The notes under the pieces were generated by a model, which worked only from the letters and a program-made list of their open reading frames with translations, was not told the DNA's origin and did not search any database. DNA of 64,000 nucleotides. Source: an uncultured Methylophilaceae bacterium. GTDB lineage: Bacteria > Pseudomonadota > Gammaproteobacteria > Burkholderiales > Methylophilaceae. The position numbers and the translations under genes are program-made. The stretch's first letter is position 1, and each line of letters opens with the position of its first letter. Below are positions 30,431 to 38,743 of the stretch, piece by piece. The stretch is from contig CAILHX010000006.1 of assembly GCA_903834185.1 (NCBI GenBank), positions 54,732 to 118,731 on the forward strand, written 5' to 3'.

Positions 30431-31042
30431 TTAGAAGCCCAAACTACTCAAGGCGGTTTTAATCTGATCCGGATTCGCATTGCTTGACACGTCACCAGCT
30501 GCTTTTTTAGCTGCTTCCGGTGCATTTGCAGCCAATGCTTGTACCAGTTTGACTTCTATCTGCAGTATGGAGTCGGCCAGTTTCTTTAATAAGGCTGAAT
30601 CTAATGCACTGGCTTCTGCCAGTTGCGAATTGGCCGATTTGGTCTTGAGCGGGACGTCTTGCAGATAGGCACGCGTCTCGCCAACGAGACCTTTGAATTC
30701 TTCAACGCTGAGTTTGCCATCCATGAGTTGCTGCCATTTACCGGAGAGCTTGCCGGAGCCGCTATCCAGCGCATCCTGTAGCTGCTTCACCTCGCTGATT
30801 GCGTTACGCGCTTTGTCCGCTTGCGCTTGCAATTGACCAATTTTATCGTGCCCGATATCCCGCAGTGCATCGTGCAGCTGTCGGGTCACCTGGCCGAGTT
30901 GTGAGAACAGGTCGCCACTGGCGGTTACTGCCGCTGGCACGGACACCGGAGCCGGTTCCGGTGCTGGTGGAGTAAAGTTGGTACCGGCGATACTGTCGAA
31001 TAGCGCTTCTAGGTCGTCTGCATTTGCGTCATCGGTGCTCAC
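30431..31042 (-). CDS. cheZ: CheZ-family protein lacking the phosphatase active-site segment
   Basis: 203 residues. Homology to E. coli CheZ shows in LGQVTRQLHDALRDIGHDK (N-terminal helix), LVGETRAYLQDVPLKT, the helix ending ILQIEVKL...NAPE, and the C-terminal CheY-binding tail DQIKTALSSLGF. The segment that holds the catalytic Asp143 and Gln147 in E. coli (QDFQDLTGQ) is missing: about six residues are deleted and the rest reads ASALDSA (residues 144-150). The helical hairpin is also shorter on the partner helix by about 18 residues. It likely still binds CheY but should not dephosphorylate it by the known mechanism. Confidence 0.8.
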   Translation of the reverse strand: MSTDDANADDLEALFDSIAGTNFTPPAPEPAPVSVPAAVTASGDLFSQLGQVTRQLHDALRDIGHDKIGQLQAQADKARNAISEVKQLQDALDSGSGKLSGKWQQLMDGKLSVEEFKGLVGETRAYLQDVPLKTKSANSQLAEASALDSALLKKLADSILQIEVKLVQALAANAPEAAKKAAGDVSSNANPDQIKTALSSLGF

Positions 31043-31052
31043 GTCGTGCTCC

Positions 31053-31442
31053 TTAAAGGCCTAGTTTTTCAAAAATCCGATTGAGCTTTTCTTCAAGGGT
31101 CGTGGCAGTGAATGGTTTCACTATATAGCCATTGGCGCCGGATTGAGCGGCTGCCACAATATTCTCTCTTTTGGCTTCGGCGGTCACCAGCAGTACCGGC
31201 AGATCTTTGATCATGGGATCCTGACGTATGTTCTTTAGTAGTTCCAGTCCCGTCATGTTCGGCATATTCCAATCGGTGACCACAAATTCAAAGCGACCAC
31301 TTTGCAATTTATTCAGTGCTGCCACACCGTCTTCGGCTTCTTCCACATTGGTGAAGCCCAGTTCCTTGAGTAGGTTACGTATGATTCTACGCATGGTCGA
31401 GAAGTCGTCCACTACCAGGAATTTCATATTTTTATCAGGCAT
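31053..31442 (-). CDS. cheY: Chemotaxis response regulator CheY
   Basis: 129 residues, a single receiver domain. Acidic pair in [14 protein letters not shown], phospho-acceptor Asp in [16 protein letters not shown], switch Thr in [12 protein letters not shown], and conserved Lys in YIVKPFTA. The sequence is close to classical flagellar-motor CheY. It sits 10 bp upstream of the CheZ-like gene. Confidence 0.96.
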   Translation of the reverse strand: MPDKNMKFLVVDDFSTMRRIIRNLLKELGFTNVEEAEDGVAALNKLQSGRFEFVVTDWNMPNMTGLELLKNIRQDPMIKDLPVLLVTAEAKRENIVAAAQSGANGYIVKPFTATTLEEKLNRIFEKLGL

Positions 31443-31495
31443 TTAAAAGCTCCATTTGATTCTTTAATCCTTTAATATAGACCGCATTTGTTTAA

Positions 31496-32431
31496 TTATG
31501 CCAGAAGCGGCCGTAAAGTTTCCGCTAATGCAGTGGGGTCAAATTTAGGTACATAAGTGTCTACGCCTGATTGTAATCCCATATTGCGATTGGCTTGTGA
31601 AGATAATGAAGAGTGCATCACTACCGGAATTCCATCAAAGCGGCGATCAGACTTAATGTTTTTGGCCAGTACATAACCATCCATTTCGGGCATTTCCGCA
31701 TCGGTCAGTATCAGACGCAGTGCCTGATGCAGCGGGCGGTTTTCCTGTTGCGCACGCGCAGCCATGGCTTTGAGTTTTTCCCATGCTTCCGCACCGTTGC
31801 TGGCCTGCTGATGTTTGACGGCCATTTTGTCCAGCACGGTGATAATGGATTTACGTGCGACTGAGGAATCATCCACAAAGAACACATAGCGATCATCATT
31901 TGATTCGATCGCAGCGATTTCAGGAATGGTTTCCTCGCCTATGGTCAATGCCAGCAGTTGTTCCACATCCAGTATGGAAACCAGGCGACCATCGGGTAAT
32001 TCAGTAATTGCCGTCACCATGCCTTCATTTCCGCCCAGCATGTTTTGCGGGGGCTTGATCTTGTCCCAATCAACACGGATGATGCGATCTACATTGTGTA
32101 CCAGGAAACCTTGCGTATGCTTGCTGAATTCGGTGACGATGAGCGTCTCGTTACTGCAAATGGAGTTACTGTTCAGGCCGATAAAGCTGGAGAGCGCGAT
32201 GACAGGGATAATATTGCCGCGTAACGAAATAAAACCTTTTACGCCATTGGGCACATTCGGAGTCTGGGTGATGACTGGTGTTTGTGTCACTTCACGTACT
32301 TTAAATACATTGATACCAAAAATCTCATGACCACCCAACGAAAACAGCAAAACCTCCATTTTATTGGAGCCTGCCAATTTGGTGTGGCCTTCAATAGTCT
32401 CCATCAGGCTGCTGTCTTCTAGGTCGGACAT
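31496..32431 (-). CDS. cheV: CheV-type coupling protein (CheW domain plus receiver), copy 2
   Basis: 311 residues: CheW-like domain (about 20-165; FGINVFKVREVTQTPVITQTP) and a receiver domain (about 185-311) with acceptor Asp in LILTDAEMPEMDGYVL and Lys in YVPKFDPT. CheV couples receptors to CheA, with phosphorylation thought to tune adaptation. It is followed by cheY and preceded by a second cheV 23 bp upstream; the two are clearly paralogous. Confidence 0.92.
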   Translation of the reverse strand: MSDLEDSSLMETIEGHTKLAGSNKMEVLLFSLGGHEIFGINVFKVREVTQTPVITQTPNVPNGVKGFISLRGNIIPVIALSSFIGLNSNSICSNETLIVTEFSKHTQGFLVHNVDRIIRVDWDKIKPPQNMLGGNEGMVTAITELPDGRLVSILDVEQLLALTIGEETIPEIAAIESNDDRYVFFVDDSSVARKSIITVLDKMAVKHQQASNGAEAWEKLKAMAARAQQENRPLHQALRLILTDAEMPEMDGYVLAKNIKSDRRFDGIPVVMHSSLSSQANRNMGLQSGVDTYVPKFDPTALAETLRPLLA

Positions 32432-32454
32432 ACTTGGACTCCGTTGCTCTATGG

Positions 32455-33405
32455 CTACTGCGCTGGAACTAATAAGCGCGTGAGCACTTCTGCTAGTTTG
32501 TGTGGTTCGAATTTAGGTACATATTCGTCCACACCTACCGATTTACCCAACTGCTGGTTGGCATCGCTGGACAAGGATGAATGCATCAGCACCGGAATAC
32601 CGGCAAATCTTGGATCGCCCTTGATATTGCGGGTGAGGACATAGCCATCCATTTCAGGCATTTCCACGTCGGTCAGCACCAGTTGGATGTAGTCGGTCAC
32701 TTTCTGATCCAGAACTTCGGCGCGACTGGCTATTTTGCCCAGTTCCTGCCATGCCTCCTTGCCATTGGTGGAGTAAACGAATTTAACTCCCAAAGCATTC
32801 AATGTTCTTTCGATTTGTTTGCGCGCCACCATGGAGTCGTCGGCAAAAAATATAGTACGGTTCTCTGCGGTAATCGGCTTGATCGAGGCCAGGGCTGCGT
32901 CATCCGCATAGCTGGACGTTTCAGCAAGAATCTTTTCCACATCCATCATCATTACGATGCGACCATCTTTTAACTCGGTCACAGCAGTAATCAAACCGCC
33001 CATCTGAGCGGTCAGCATATCCGGCGGCACTTTCATGGCTGACCAGTCTATGCGTAATATGGTGTCCACACTTTCTACCAGAAAGCCTTGCGTATGGCCA
33101 TTGTATTCAGTGACCACCATAATCTCGGGGGCTTTGCTATTCTGGATGCCCACATAACGCAGTAAATCGACAACAGGCACTAGAGCGCCACGCAGGCTGA
33201 CCATACCTTCAACCGAGGGAGGCATGTCAGGGGCGTGTGTGATCTCGGGAACACGCATGACTTCACGCACTTTGAACACATTGATGCCGAATGTTTCCTC
33301 ACGACCGGTGCGCTCATCCTTGCCCAGCGAAAATAGCAGCATTTCCAGCTTGTTAGAGCCGGCCAGCTTGGTACGAGCGTCAATACGTTTTAATAATTCG
33401 GACAT
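32455..33405 (-). CDS. cheV: CheV-type coupling protein (CheW domain plus receiver), copy 1
   Basis: 316 residues with the same order as its neighbour: CheW-like domain (FGINVFKVREVMRVPEITHAP, about 35-170) and receiver (about 190-316) with acceptor Asp in LVLTDVEMPEMDGYVL and Lys in YVPKFEPHK. The paralogs share TKLAGSNKxExLLFSLG at the N terminus. No separate cheW, cheR or cheB occurs in this cluster, so the CheV pair may supply both coupling and adaptation to the upstream receptor. Confidence 0.92.
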   Translation of the reverse strand: MSELLKRIDARTKLAGSNKLEMLLFSLGKDERTGREETFGINVFKVREVMRVPEITHAPDMPPSVEGMVSLRGALVPVVDLLRYVGIQNSKAPEIMVVTEYNGHTQGFLVESVDTILRIDWSAMKVPPDMLTAQMGGLITAVTELKDGRIVMMMDVEKILAETSSYADDAALASIKPITAENRTIFFADDSMVARKQIERTLNALGVKFVYSTNGKEAWQELGKIASRAEVLDQKVTDYIQLVLTDVEMPEMDGYVLTRNIKGDPRFAGIPVLMHSSLSSDANQQLGKSVGVDEYVPKFEPHKLAEVLTRLLVPAQ

Positions 33406-33488
33406 CTATATTTGACCCCATATACAGATTTTGTTGACCTTAGATTTCACATCCGGCAAAGCATCTAAGCCACATTGATGCATTCTAA

Positions 33489-34619
33489 TTATGCACCGGA
33501 ATGTGTCAACTGTGAATTTTCCTTTTCCCCACTGTCGGCAATCCGGTCTAACCCTTGCAATACTAGCATACTCGCCGCTTCCATTTGTTCAAGTGCAGCG
33601 ATAGCCTGATCGATCTTGTTTTCGTAATAAAAACTTAATGCAGCCAGAGCTTGCGTATAAACCTTGATGTGAGGCTGGTCCACGTCCCTATATCCTGCAA
33701 GATGCGAAAAATCCTCTTTGCCTCTACCCTGGTAATACCATTTACCAAAGCGGCTGGTGAGATGTGTGGGCAGGTCTTCTACCTTTTTATCGGAGATTCC
33801 CAGCAATACTTTGTAGATATCGAATTTCAGAACCAGATAATCGACTTTGATTACTTCCAAAAAGCTGCGCAAGGAGTTTGATGCGATGGCGCATTCTAGC
33901 GAATGAGCCAGCCCGCGCAGGGTTTGCATATCGCCGGTCGCAGAGATGCCGTCCTGACTGAATTTTTCAGCATCAGCGGAGCTTTCCAGCATTTGCGTTT
34001 TGGCTTGCAGGGTTTCTTGCTGAATGCTGGTCACCAGTTCGGAGATATCGCTGGTGGCCTGCGTGGTGCGAGCGGCCAGATTGCGGACCTCGTCGGCTAC
34101 GACAGCAAAGCCTCGTCCTTGCTCTCCGGCTCGAGCAGCCTCGATCGAAGCGTTAAGCGCCAATAGATTTGTCTGGTCTGCGATATCCTTGATCATGCCG
34201 ATGATGCCGCTGATCTGCATCGCGCGTTGACTCAGACTTTCCGCACAAGCCACGGTCACTTGTGTATGCTCGGACATCTCGTGCAGGTTCTGTGCGATTT
34301 TTTCCATCGACTTGCGGCTGGTATCAGAAGTTTCAGCCGCCTGAGCAGCCTCTTTCTCGCCGCTTTTCATCTTCACCACCAAACCGAACAGTGATTTCTG
34401 AAAATCGGTGAAAGAAGTACTGAATGAAGACATGTTGGCAAACAGGCCTTGATACATGGTGAGCAGTTTTTTCTGCCGCGTAGCTTCGGTATTCAGCCCG
34501 TCCTTCTCTGCGCGCAAAGTTTTGTTTTCACTTTGCAGGCGTGAGTTCTCTGCCGTGAGTTCTTCGAGTTGCAAACGCACTCTCTCGAGTTCTTTCTTTG
34601 CCCGCCCGATCCCCAGCAT
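33489..34619 (-). CDS. Soluble chemoreceptor with degenerate CZB domain
   Basis: 376 residues without a membrane segment. Coiled coil at 5-50, a short signalling hairpin with the highly conserved tip ([21 protein letters not shown], about 146-166), then a C-terminal CZB-like domain (about 245-345) recognised by [11 protein letters not shown] and QPHIKVY. Of the four usual zinc ligands (His, Cys, His, His), only His317 remains; the others are Tyr261, Ser289 and Tyr321. It is first in the chemotaxis operon and divergent from flrB. A cytoplasmic signal is likely, but probably not zinc-linked. Confidence 0.85.
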   Translation of the reverse strand: MLGIGRAKKELERVRLQLEELTAENSRLQSENKTLRAEKDGLNTEATRQKKLLTMYQGLFANMSSFSTSFTDFQKSLFGLVVKMKSGEKEAAQAAETSDTSRKSMEKIAQNLHEMSEHTQVTVACAESLSQRAMQISGIIGMIKDIADQTNLLALNASIEAARAGEQGRGFAVVADEVRNLAARTTQATSDISELVTSIQQETLQAKTQMLESSADAEKFSQDGISATGDMQTLRGLAHSLECAIASNSLRSFLEVIKVDYLVLKFDIYKVLLGISDKKVEDLPTHLTSRFGKWYYQGRGKEDFSHLAGYRDVDQPHIKVYTQALAALSFYYENKIDQAIAALEQMEAASMLVLQGLDRIADSGEKENSQLTHSGA

Positions 34620-34703
34620 ATATTGAAAGTCCTCGAAAAATGAATGGATACAATTGAACGACTGCTACTATACTTGAGACTTAAAATTATTTATAGACTT
34701 GAA

Positions 34704-35870
34704 ATGCCGAATACTCCTCAATTGCCGTCATCTCCGCAGGAATTACAGCAAGCATTCGCGTTATTTAATGAGGTTTCCGAGCAACTTACTAGCGCTTATG
34801 CCGAATTGCAAAGTAAAGCGGAGAGTTTGACCAAGGAACTGGCAGAGGCAAACGGCGAGTTACGACGTCAGGTGCAAGAAAAAGAGGTGTTGCTGTTACG
34901 TCTTGCGCAATTGTTGGATGCTCTGCCGGGCGGTGTGGTGGTGCTGGATGCGCAGGGTCGAGTGGAAGAGACCAATCCCGTTGCGGAACGATTGCTTGGA
35001 GAGCCTCTGGCAAGGGAGTACTGGTCTGATGTGCAGACGCGAGCCCTCGAGGCAACAACCACACATGGCGAGTGGACCCTCAATCACGGTGAACAGCGAG
35101 TGAGCATGTCCAGCAGCGTGAGAGAAGGATCTGGTGGCGCTATTTTACTGCTGCAGGATATTACCGAGTCGCATAATATGGAAGCTCAATTGCAACGGCA
35201 CAAACGGCTGTCGGCAATGGGCGAGATGGCTGCCGCGTTGGCGCATCAATTACGTACGCCGCTGGCCACAGCCTTGCTTTACACTTCAAATTTACTTGCT
35301 CCCGGCTTGAATGATGAGGATCGTACGCGCTTTGCGGATAAGGCGTTGGGGCGATTACGGCATCTGGAAGCACTGATCAAGGATATGCTGGTATTCGTAC
35401 GTGGCGGTAAAAGTGCACAGGATGATATTCTGATTTCAGGTTTGATCGCTGATGTTCAGCAGGTGATGGAACCACAGATGGCGCAATACCAAGTTGCGTT
35501 CGAGGTTCAGGTCAAATGTGCAGAACTTACAATTCTCGGAAGCAGGGAAGCACTTACCGGTGCTTTGACCAATCTGCTGGCAAATGCGATGCAGGCATGT
35601 GGCGACAAAGGCAAAGTGATACTGGAAGCTGTTCAGGAAAAAGGCCGGCATATTCTGTTGCGCGTCACGGATAATGGCCGGGGAATCGCTCCGGACATAC
35701 TGGATCGGCTGTTCGAACCTTTCTTTACCACACGCACTGAAGGTACCGGCCTGGGGCTGGCCATTGTGCGTGAAGTGGCACAGATTCACGGCGGTGATGT
35801 TACGGTAAAATCCAAGTTGGGCAAGGGCAGCGAATTCTGCTTACGTTTACCTATCAATAATCCCTTATGA
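34704..35870 (+). CDS. flrB: FlrB/FleS-type flagellar sensor histidine kinase
   Basis: No membrane segment. N-terminal helical region (LQQAFALFNEVSEQLTSAYAEL), a PAS domain (about residues 65-160), HisKA with MAAALAHQLRTPLATAL, and HATPase with NLLANAMQA, DNGRGI and GTGLGLAI. Flagellar class II kinases of this type phosphorylate FlrC/FleR. ATG 34704 (MPNTPQLPSSPQEL) is preferred to ATG 34644, whose extra 20 residues are unlike the family. The stop overlaps the flrC start as ATGA. Confidence 0.88.
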   Translation: MPNTPQLPSSPQELQQAFALFNEVSEQLTSAYAELQSKAESLTKELAEANGELRRQVQEKEVLLLRLAQLLDALPGGVVVLDAQGRVEETNPVAERLLGEPLAREYWSDVQTRALEATTTHGEWTLNHGEQRVSMSSSVREGSGGAILLLQDITESHNMEAQLQRHKRLSAMGEMAAALAHQLRTPLATALLYTSNLLAPGLNDEDRTRFADKALGRLRHLEALIKDMLVFVRGGKSAQDDILISGLIADVQQVMEPQMAQYQVAFEVQVKCAELTILGSREALTGALTNLLANAMQACGDKGKVILEAVQEKGRHILLRVTDNGRGIAPDILDRLFEPFFTTRTEGTGLGLAIVREVAQIHGGDVTVKSKLGKGSEFCLRLPINNPL

Positions 35871-37198
35871 AAACACTACCTATACTCATTGTTGAAGACG
35901 ACGAAGCGCTAAGAGAGGCGCTTACTGATACGTTGAAACTTTCTCGTTACGACGTGCTGAACGCCAATGACGGCAAGCATGCCCTGGAAGTGCTCAGGGC
36001 GCAGCCCGTAGGGTTGGTGATTACTGACGTACAGATGCCGAATATGACAGGCCTGGTTTTATTGCATGAGATCAAATCACGCTGGCCGCATGTGCCGGTG
36101 CTGTTGATGACCGCATACGGCGTGATCTCGCAAGCGGTAGAAGCCATGCGCGAAGGCGCTTGCGACTATCTGGCAAAGCCATTTGAGGTGAGCGAATTGC
36201 TGGCGCGTGTGGCGCAATGGATGTTGCCGGCAACAGTTGGGAATGAGCATGTCATGGCCGTTACCGATGATCCGGCAACCAATGCATTGTATGCGATGGC
36301 GTTAAAAGTTGCGGTAACGCCGGCAACGGTGATGATTACCGGAGAGTCCGGTACCGGCAAGGAGGTACTGGCAAAATTCATCCATCAGCAATCTTCGCGT
36401 AGCGAGAAGCCTTTTGTTGCGGTGAATTGTGCGGCCATACCCGATAATTTGTTAGAAGCCACCATGTTCGGCTATGAAAAGGGTGCGTTTACCGGCGCGG
36501 TGCAGGCACAGGCTGGAAAATTCGAGCAGGCGCAAGGAGGTACATTGCTGCTGGATGAAATTTCCGAGATGCCGTTGGCGCTACAAGCCAAATTATTACG
36601 CGTGCTGCAGGAACGCGAAGTGGAAAGAGTAGGGGGTAGCAAGGCAATCGCTCTGGATGTGCGAATACTTGCCACCTCGAATCGCGACATGAAAGACGAG
36701 GTCGCAAAAAACCATTTCCGTGAAGATCTGTATTACCGGCTCAATGTGTTTCCATTACACATTGCGCCGTTGCGCGAGCGTTTGCAGGATATCGTGCCGC
36801 TTGCCAATCATTTCCTCAAAGCAATGGCAATCAGCATGGATAGAAACGGCATGCAATTTTCCCCTGGCGCAGAACAGGCATTGTTACAGTACGCATGGCC
36901 CGGAAACGCCAGAGAAATGGAGAATGTCGTGCAGCGTGCGGTGATTCTGGCTACCGGCGACACCATCGCGGTTGAACATTTGCATCTGCCCTCTGCGATG
37001 GGAATGTCCGCTCCTTTGATAGAGACCGCGGTAGAAACAGAACAAAATGCCGGCAACGGCTTGAAGTCATTGGAAAAAGCGCATATCATGAATACATTGG
37101 CATCCGTTCACGGTTCACGTAAGCTCGCGGCACAGAAGTTAGGCATGAGCGAACGCACTTTGCGGCATAAATTGCAGCAATACCGCGAAGGTAAGTAA
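35867..37198 (+). CDS. flrC: FlrC/FleR-type sigma-54-dependent response regulator
   Basis: 443 residues: receiver domain with acceptor Asp in LVITDVQMPNMTGLVLL (1-120), AAA+ domain with Walker A GESGTGKEV, the sigma-54 contact loop GAFTGA, and Walker B GGTLLLDEISEMP, and a C-terminal Fis-type helix-turn-helix (GSRKLAAQKLGMSERTLRHKLQQY). It activates middle flagellar genes; a matching sigma-54 promoter lies directly downstream before fliE. Confidence 0.93.
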   Translation: MKTLPILIVEDDEALREALTDTLKLSRYDVLNANDGKHALEVLRAQPVGLVITDVQMPNMTGLVLLHEIKSRWPHVPVLLMTAYGVISQAVEAMREGACDYLAKPFEVSELLARVAQWMLPATVGNEHVMAVTDDPATNALYAMALKVAVTPATVMITGESGTGKEVLAKFIHQQSSRSEKPFVAVNCAAIPDNLLEATMFGYEKGAFTGAVQAQAGKFEQAQGGTLLLDEISEMPLALQAKLLRVLQEREVERVGGSKAIALDVRILATSNRDMKDEVAKNHFREDLYYRLNVFPLHIAPLRERLQDIVPLANHFLKAMAISMDRNGMQFSPGAEQALLQYAWPGNAREMENVVQRAVILATGDTIAVEHLHLPSAMGMSAPLIETAVETEQNAGNGLKSLEKAHIMNTLASVHGSRKLAAQKLGMSERTLRHKLQQYREGK

Positions 37199-37234
37199 GC
37201 GCGATATGTAGAAAATAACAAGAAATTTAAAAGT

Positions 37235-37250
37235 TGGAACGCTATTTGCT
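37235..37250 (+). promoter_or_regulatory. Sigma-54 promoter upstream of fliE
   Basis: TTGGAACGCTATTTGCT fits the -24/-12 consensus TGGCACG-N4-TTGCW with one mismatch. GG at 37236-37237 and GC at 37248-37249 are exactly 12 bp apart. Expected start near 37261. FlrC, encoded just upstream, is the likely activator. Confidence 0.75.
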
Positions 37251-37336
37251 TATTATCAACCAGTGGTACAGTATTCATGTACTGAAGTGCCGTGAAAGAT
37301 ACGGTTTATAAATTAGAAACTAGCTTGAGACGCAAT

Positions 37337-37654
37337 ATGGACACCAGTGGCATCGATGCATTAGTAAGTCAGCTTAACTCTGCCGCGGCAATTGCCGCTG
37401 GCAAAACGCCGCCGCAACCTAGCAGCAGCACGGCAGATTTTGCCGTTGCGCTAAAAGGTGCCATTGAGCAGGTTCGCACGGTGCAGGAACACGCTAAAAC
37501 GCAAACTGAAGATTTTCAGCTGGGTAAACCAGGCACCAACGTTCAAGAAGTCATGATCTCCTTGCAGAAGGCAAGTTTGTCCTTCCAGACCATGGTTCAA
37601 GTGCGTAACAAGCTCACAGCAGCTTACCAAGACGTAATGAACATGCAGGTATAG
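37337..37654 (+). CDS. fliE: Flagellar hook-basal body complex protein FliE
   Basis: 105 residues from ATG 37337 (MDTSGIDALVSQL), the usual FliE length; an upstream GTG 37292 adds 15 unlikely residues. The C-terminal half (TNVQEVMISLQKASLSFQTMVQVRNKLTAAYQDVMNM; shown in parts as VQEVMISLQKASLSFQTM and VRNKLTAAYQDVM) is the conserved FliE core. FliE joins the MS ring to the rod. It is followed at once by a terminator, so it is monocistronic here rather than heading fliEFGHIJ. Confidence 0.9.
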   Translation: MDTSGIDALVSQLNSAAAIAAGKTPPQPSSSTADFAVALKGAIEQVRTVQEHAKTQTEDFQLGKPGTNVQEVMISLQKASLSFQTMVQVRNKLTAAYQDVMNMQV

Positions 37655-37692
37655 AATTTAAGGTATAAGTTTGGTCTTTGACCAAGTTAAGT

Positions 37693-37719
37693 ACGACCGA
37701 CTTGTCGGTCGTTTTTTTT
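37693..37719 (+). terminator. Intrinsic terminator after fliE
   Basis: ACGACCGA pairs with TCGGTCGT around CTTG and is followed by eight T residues. Confidence 0.9.
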
Positions 37720-37751
37720 GTTTAATGAACGGCTGTACCCTTTATCAGAAT

Positions 37752-38675
37752 CTACTTCTGGGCGGAAAGGTAAGCCACCCGATAGTTGGAGGTCGAGCTA
37801 TCGGACTCGATGATGGGTTTCATCACTTGCTCGAAAAGCAGGCGTTCTTCAGCAGTGAATTTTTCGTTCATGATGGCTTGCAGGCTTTGCGCATATGGGT
37901 GCGGTGATATTTCCAGAAATGTATCCCAATCGATGAAGGAAGGTTTGATATCGATATGCAGTTCCATGTGTATGTCTTTAAACCCGCACGCCATCGCCCA
38001 TTGAACGAAGTCCCGTTCGGTATAGTTGGTCAACGCATTTTCAGCGATTTTTTGCTGGGTATCCGGAAATTGAGAAGATCTCCATATATGCGTTAATCTG
38101 GTAAACGGGTCAGGGCTGCCTGCGGCTGCGACTTGAGACTCCATTAACGTGCGCATCACGGAAGCCATGATCGCATCATCCCGGAAAACAGGTTCGCCCA
38201 AGGAGATGCGTCCACCTGGTTTCAAGATGCGGAAAAATTCCTGAAACGATGTTTGTTTGTCCTCGACATAAGCGAGTGCTGCCCTCGTAATCACCACATC
38301 CACAGATTCACTGGCAATGGCTTGCAACTGATGTGCAGAGCATTGCAGGAAAGTACATTGACTGGCAATGCCTCGCTCATTTGCGAGTTTTTCAGCATGC
38401 CTTAGTAGAGGTTGGGAGATATCCGTCAATATCACGCGCAGCGTAGGCCCTATCTGATCAATCGCCTTAAAAGAAACCAGGCCCTCACCGGCGCCGACAT
38501 CAACCATGGTGTAGTTCTGTTGCAGTTTTGCCTGCTGCAAGACACGGTCTGCATAAGATTCCACCTGCGCCTGACTATGGCGCATATAGCGCATGTTTTT
38601 TTCTGAATGGCGGCCTTTAAGCAACCAGTCTATCCATAAGTCGCCGCTGTCCTGACTTTCTGCGTTATTGAGCAT
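37752..38675 (-). CDS. Class I SAM-dependent methyltransferase
   Basis: 307 residues with a Rossmann-type SAM-binding core: motif I VDVGAGEGLVSF (about 58-69), ILTDIS, and RILKPGGRISLGEPVF. The N-terminal part (WIDWLLKGRHSEKNMRYM) and the C-terminal half are helical and give no clear substrate clue. It resembles ubiquinone/arsenite-type methyltransferases only in the general core. It lies downstream of nadB on the same strand, 68 bp away. Confidence 0.75.
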   Translation of the reverse strand: MLNNAESQDSGDLWIDWLLKGRHSEKNMRYMRHSQAQVESYADRVLQQAKLQQNYTMVDVGAGEGLVSFKAIDQIGPTLRVILTDISQPLLRHAEKLANERGIASQCTFLQCSAHQLQAIASESVDVVITRAALAYVEDKQTSFQEFFRILKPGGRISLGEPVFRDDAIMASVMRTLMESQVAAAGSPDPFTRLTHIWRSSQFPDTQQKIAENALTNYTERDFVQWAMACGFKDIHMELHIDIKPSFIDWDTFLEISPHPYAQSLQAIMNEKFTAEERLLFEQVMKPIIESDSSTSNYRVAYLSAQK

Positions 38676-38743
38676 ATTTAATTAAGTTTAATCAAGAATG
38701 GTAAGTTGAGGAGGCACAATATAAACCAAAGCGCTCCACGCAC

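Noticed and set aside
34682..34714. Sigma-28 promoter TAAA...GCCGAATA before flrB
   Set aside because: Spacing between the two boxes is about 20 nt instead of 15, and the -10 would overlap the preferred start codon.
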